This document shows, one piece after another, positions 32,892-33,042 of a stretch of 33,042 bases of DNA. The DNA comes from Streptomyces sp. UNOC14_S4. Its GTDB lineage: Bacteria; Actinomycetota; Actinomycetes; Streptomycetales; Streptomycetaceae. The DNA is taken from positions 1-33,042 of the forward strand of contig NZ_JAINFC010000018.1 of assembly GCF_020740835.1 (NCBI RefSeq), given 5' to 3'. Under the pieces are notes generated by a model that saw nothing but the letters and a program-made list of their open reading frames with translations, had not been told where the DNA came from and searched no databases. The position numbers were made by a program, and so were the translations under genes. The number at the start of each line of letters is the position of its first letter. Positions within the stretch are counted from its first letter, which is position 1.

Positions 32892-33042
32892 TCACACCGA
32901 CCGGCGCCGTCGTAGATCCCGTAGCACCAGCGCCACCCCCGCGATTGCCGCGACCAGGACCGTCGCGCCGCCCAAGGCGTACGTGGCCAGGCGTTCCTGG
33001 CGTTGTTGGGGGGTTTCGGCTGTGGCGAGGGGGGCCGGGGCC
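32892..33042 (-). CDS. C-terminal fragment of a membrane protein, probably a second mycosin (partial)
   Basis: The last 49 codons before a TGA at 32892-32894; the gene continues beyond the window's right edge. They encode a polar linker (ETPQQRQERLATYA), one membrane segment of about 20 residues (GGATVLVAAIAGVALVL) and a basic tail (RDLRRRRSV). This is the same C-terminal plan as the mycosin at 26448-27650. Position in an ESX locus supports a second mycosin, but no catalytic motif is in view. Confidence 0.5.
   Translation of the reverse strand, partial: APAPLATAETPQQRQERLATYALGGATVLVAAIAGVALVLRDLRRRRSV

Overview
The window looks like a chromosomal segment of a Streptomyces or close relative. 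Coding GC is very high, GTG and TTG starts are common, -10 boxes read TAGRNT, and the 16S rRNA 5' end is actinobacterial. The housekeeping genes have the order and sequence I know from Streptomyces chromosomes: rnj, dapA, thyX, dapB, an M16 peptidase, pnp and rpsO. All names rest on recognition of protein motifs and remembered family sequences; no search was run.

Layout. (1) 1-681: 5' end of a 16S rRNA gene on the minus strand, with its leader and tandem promoter region. (2) 682-10949: housekeeping block, mostly minus strand. It holds RNase J, dapA, thyX, two small plus-strand membrane proteins, a membrane protein behind dapB, the M16 peptidase, pnp and rpsO. These cover lysine/diaminopimelate synthesis, dTMP synthesis and RNA decay. 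(3) 11224-16881: divergent eccD (minus) and eccC (plus), the membrane channel and motor ATPase of a type VII (ESX) secretion system. (4) 17070-22692: a proline-rich single-pass membrane protein, then a plus-strand operon. The operon has a small partner protein, a 715-residue WXG-type secretion substrate, and two exported proteins in AT-richer DNA. (5) 22718-25571: a methyltransferase, then a whiJ/abaA-like regulatory group (DUF397, XRE regulator, HATPase, second DUF397-like protein). (6) 25647-29606: a five-gene minus-strand ESX operon. In transcription order these are two WXG-like proteins with Pro/Gly-rich tails, a mycosin protease, EsxB and EsxA. (7) 29940-32734: a second minus-strand effector operon with a small partner, a 458-residue WXG-type protein, an LpqN/DcrB-like protein and a hypothetical. 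(8) 32892-33042: C-terminal end of a membrane protein, probably a second mycosin.

The main discovery candidate is a duplicated two-gene module. A small protein with an LFQG motif precedes a large WXG-type protein. The two copies share the small protein and about 190 N-terminal residues of the large one, but the large proteins' C-termini are unrelated. Each copy is followed by its own accessory genes, several of them translationally coupled. Each has a 24-bp palindrome sharing a GAGT-N6-ACTC core, overlapping the -35 position of a TAGRGT promoter. This suggests co-regulated, modular type VII effectors with swapped C-terminal domains. eccB and eccE are not in the window, so the secretion system must continue beyond its right edge or lie elsewhere.
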